Below, piece after piece: positions 62,513-64,000 of a DNA stretch of 64,000 bases. The stretch is from an uncultured Erythrobacter sp. (lineage in GTDB: Bacteria > Pseudomonadota > Alphaproteobacteria > Sphingomonadales > Sphingomonadaceae), in assembly GCA_947503155.1 (NCBI GenBank), contig CANNCL010000001.1, positions 310,001-374,000 on the forward strand. The letters run 5' to 3'. The position numbers and the translations under genes are program-made. The first letter of the stretch is position 1. Every line of letters starts with the position of its first letter. The notes beneath the pieces were generated by a model. That model was not told the DNA's origin and did no database searches. It saw only the letters and a list, made by a program, of their open reading frames with translations.

Positions 62513-63313
62513 ATGAATGACATGCCGACAAGTCCTGTAACAGAACCCGAAGTCCCGATGACCGCTAACACCGCCATTGGTGATGCTAGCCAGCCCGGAA
62601 ATAGCCCCGCGCCAGCCGCCACAATGCGCGGCGAATGGCGGCGATTGGCCGCGTTTTTAAAGCGCCCGTCTCTGGAGGTAAGCGCGCAAAGCGGCGCGCC
62701 CTTCACCGTGTTGGCGCGCATTTATGCGCTCGATATGGCGGCGATGTTCGTTCTGATTACGCTTGCTAGTCTAGCAATTGCAGCCGGGATGGAATTGCCC
62801 AAGACCGCGCTGGCAGAGGCAGAATTCACCCCGATCATCATTCTTGCAGTTATAGTCGGCGCGCCCGTGCTGGAGGAGGTCGCTTTTAGAAGCTGGCTGT
62901 CAGGCAGGCCGGGGCATATTTTCGCGCTGCTGCTTGTCGGCGTGGGCGCTTTTGGGTTTGGCCTTACCAATGCGACTGCGCCGCTTGTGGGGGCTGGTCT
63001 ATTGCTCGCCGCCTTTGCCGGATCGTTCGCGGCGCTTATCATCTTTCGCTACCGTCCGCCCATGCGCTGGTTCGCGGCGCTGTTCCCCGGCTTTTTCTGG
63101 CTCTCCACCTTGGCCTTCGCGCTGGTGCACCTTGCCAATTTTGACGAAGGCTCGCTTGGCATATTGCTGCCGCTGGTGCTGCCGCAGCTGATATTGGGCG
63201 GATTGCTTGGCTATATTCGGGTGCGCGTCGGCCTATGGGCCGCCATCCTGCTCCACGCCGCGCATAACGCCACGGCGCTTGGGATTGCGGCGCTGGCGAT
63301 GGGGATGGAATGA
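62513..63313 (+). CDS. CPBP family intramembrane metalloprotease (CAAX-type)
   Basis: 266-residue polytopic protein. The start at 62513 (MNDMPTSPVTEPEVPM) has an in-frame ATG at 62522 as alternative; the longer track ORF overlaps the yebC start and is rejected. Rce1-like motifs are APVLEEVAFRSWLS (motif 1, EExxxR), FALVHLANF (motif 2, His) and LHAAHNATAL (motif 3, H..N). About seven membrane helices are seen. Function may be proteolysis of membrane peptides or immunity; no bacteriocin lies nearby apart from the lasso cluster 24 kb away. Confidence 0.85.
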   Translation: MNDMPTSPVTEPEVPMTANTAIGDASQPGNSPAPAATMRGEWRRLAAFLKRPSLEVSAQSGAPFTVLARIYALDMAAMFVLITLASLAIAAGMELPKTALAEAEFTPIIILAVIVGAPVLEEVAFRSWLSGRPGHIFALLLVGVGAFGFGLTNATAPLVGAGLLLAAFAGSFAALIIFRYRPPMRWFAALFPGFFWLSTLAFALVHLANFDEGSLGILLPLVLPQLILGGLLGYIRVRVGLWAAILLHAAHNATALGIAALAMGME

Positions 63314-63318
63314 ACGGC

Positions 63319-63666
63319 CTAAACCGAAACAGCCGTCCCGCTTGCCGACACCATCAACATTGATCCAGTGTCACCAATCACTTCGTAATCGAGGTCAATC
63401 CCGACAACCGCATTCCCGCCGCGCGATGCGCATTCGGCCTGCAATTCGGCGATTGCTTCATCGCGGGCTTTCTTCAAAATCCGTTCGTAACTGCCCGATC
63501 TTCCGCCGACCATGTCGCGAATACCGGCCAGAAAATCGCGGAAAATGTTTGCGCCAAGGATGACCTCTCCAACAACGATCCCGTGATATTTCTGGATCGG
63601 ATGCCCCTCAATAGTGGGTGTGGTGGTGACGGTAATCCCGCTCGCATCTTTCCAGTTTTCGGCCAT
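63319..63666 (-). CDS. YbjQ family protein
   Basis: 115-residue protein of the YbjQ family, which forms pentameric beta structures and was annotated as heavy-metal-binding. Landmarks are [33 protein letters not shown] and [22 protein letters not shown]. Start is well supported by an aaggga ribosome site. Upstream is a perfect inverted repeat. Confidence 0.88.
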   Translation of the reverse strand: MAENWKDASGITVTTTPTIEGHPIQKYHGIVVGEVILGANIFRDFLAGIRDMVGGRSGSYERILKKARDEAIAELQAECASRGGNAVVGIDLDYEVIGDTGSMLMVSASGTAVSV

Positions 63667-63686
63667 GAATTTCGTTCCCTTGTTGC

Positions 63687-63706
63687 TGTGTTATACACAT
63701 AACACA
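63687..63706. promoter_or_regulatory. Perfect inverted repeat upstream of the YbjQ gene
   Basis: TGTGTTAT - ACAC - ATAACACA is an 8-bp perfect inverted repeat with 4-base spacer, 20 bases upstream of the ybjQ-like start. It has no T-run, so it is less likely a terminator and more likely an operator for a dimeric regulator, or a hairpin in the leader. Confidence 0.5.
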
Positions 63707-63719
63707 CAGAGCGGGTAAT

Positions 63720-63977
63720 TCAAAGCATTCCGAGCGCGTTCTTATACGTGTCGAGGATCATTTCCTGCTCGCTGCGGTCGTCAGGCTTCATTTTACGAAG
63801 ACGCACGATCTGGCGCATAATCTTCGCATCATAACCGACCGCTTTTGCTTCGGCATAGACATCGCGAATATCGTCGGCGGTGCCCTTTTTCTCTTCTTCC
63901 AGCCGTTCAACGCGCTCGATCAAAAGGCGCAGACGGTCATCGGTTGCGTTGGCATCAGTGTCGGTGGCTTCGGCCAT
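63720..63977 (-). CDS. gapR: GapR-type DUF2312 nucleoid-associated protein
   Basis: 85-residue protein matching GapR of Caulobacter, a DNA-binding protein that recognises overtwisted DNA ahead of replication and transcription. [36 protein letters not shown] and [32 protein letters not shown] form the coiled-coil and the DNA-contacting helix. The family is restricted to alphaproteobacteria, which supports the taxonomic guess. Confidence 0.93.
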   Translation of the reverse strand: MAEATDTDANATDDRLRLLIERVERLEEEKKGTADDIRDVYAEAKAVGYDAKIMRQIVRLRKMKPDDRSEQEMILDTYKNALGML

Positions 63978-64000
63978 GTTTTCGGTGCTCCAAGAGAATC

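Noticed and set aside
1-64000. tRNA, rRNA, CRISPR, riboswitch or insertion sequence
   Set aside because: Reading both strands I found no cloverleaf-like gene, no regular repeat-spacer array, no transposase and no terminal inverted repeats. A tool search could still reveal a small RNA.

Overview
The window reads as chromosome of an alphaproteobacterium of the order Sphingomonadales, most likely family Erythrobacteraceae (Erythrobacter/Altererythrobacter type). This is inferred from the GC-rich coding bias and from characteristic genes: GapR-type DUF2312 protein, NDUFA9-type epimerase, sphingomonad-style Wza/Wzc exopolysaccharide genes, DUF3604 protein with PpiC and HupE partners, and a GTA-type spike base protein. 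I see no rRNA, tRNA, CRISPR array, insertion sequence or integrase. Gene density is very high and many starts overlap the preceding stop by 4 bases (ATGA/GTGA).

Layout. 1-4.2 kb: a four-part envelope exporter (FtsX-type permease, ATPase, HlyD/DevB-type adaptor, TolC/NodT-type outer membrane protein). 4.1-7.9 kb, minus strand: DUF3604 lipoprotein, PpiC-type prolyl isomerase and HupE/UreJ-type membrane protein. 7.9-9.5 kb: MaoC dehydratase and CaiB/AMACR-type CoA enzyme. 9.6-31.8 kb: a large exopolysaccharide locus with a split PssD/PssE (Alg14/Alg13-type) glycosyltransferase, UDP-ManNAc dehydrogenase and UDP-GlcNAc 2-epimerase, Wza and Wzc, several GT2 enzymes, a Wzy/ligase-type protein, a Wzx flippase, an FrhB-like Fe-S protein, a pyruvyl transferase, methyltransferases, and the complete rmlBDCA set for dTDP-L-rhamnose. 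Inside this locus (20.6-22.4 kb) is a pair resembling the head spike genes of gene transfer agents: a small spike base protein followed by a beta-helix protein.

31.9-39.4 kb: a lasso peptide biosynthetic cluster that does not follow the usual single-operon plan. It has a nucleotidyltransferase and an ABC exporter (+), a PqqD-like recognition element and an HPr-kinase-like enzyme (-), the asparagine-synthetase-like cyclase followed by an unlisted 42-residue precursor gene and a strong terminator (-), and the transglutaminase-fold leader peptidase (+). The predicted core is GSGTRFRDGAVTDSRF with a Gly1-Asp8 macrolactam. The kinase and nucleotidyltransferase suggest a phosphorylated and possibly glycosylated product. 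This is the most interesting system in the window.

39.5-42 kb: a small exported protein, a second O-antigen-ligase-type protein and a tetratricopeptide-like protein. 42-64 kb is mostly housekeeping and catabolism: enoyl-CoA hydratase and paired acyl-CoA dehydrogenases, an NDUFA9-type epimerase, dienelactone hydrolase, a PQQ-dependent quinohaemoprotein dehydrogenase, PurU and PurT, a nitronate monooxygenase, a degenerate GGDEF protein next to a PilZ-HTH fusion, aspartate kinase, UbiG, a glycerophosphodiesterase, an ArsC/Spx-like protein, RuvC, YebC, a CAAX-type protease, a YbjQ-family protein and GapR.
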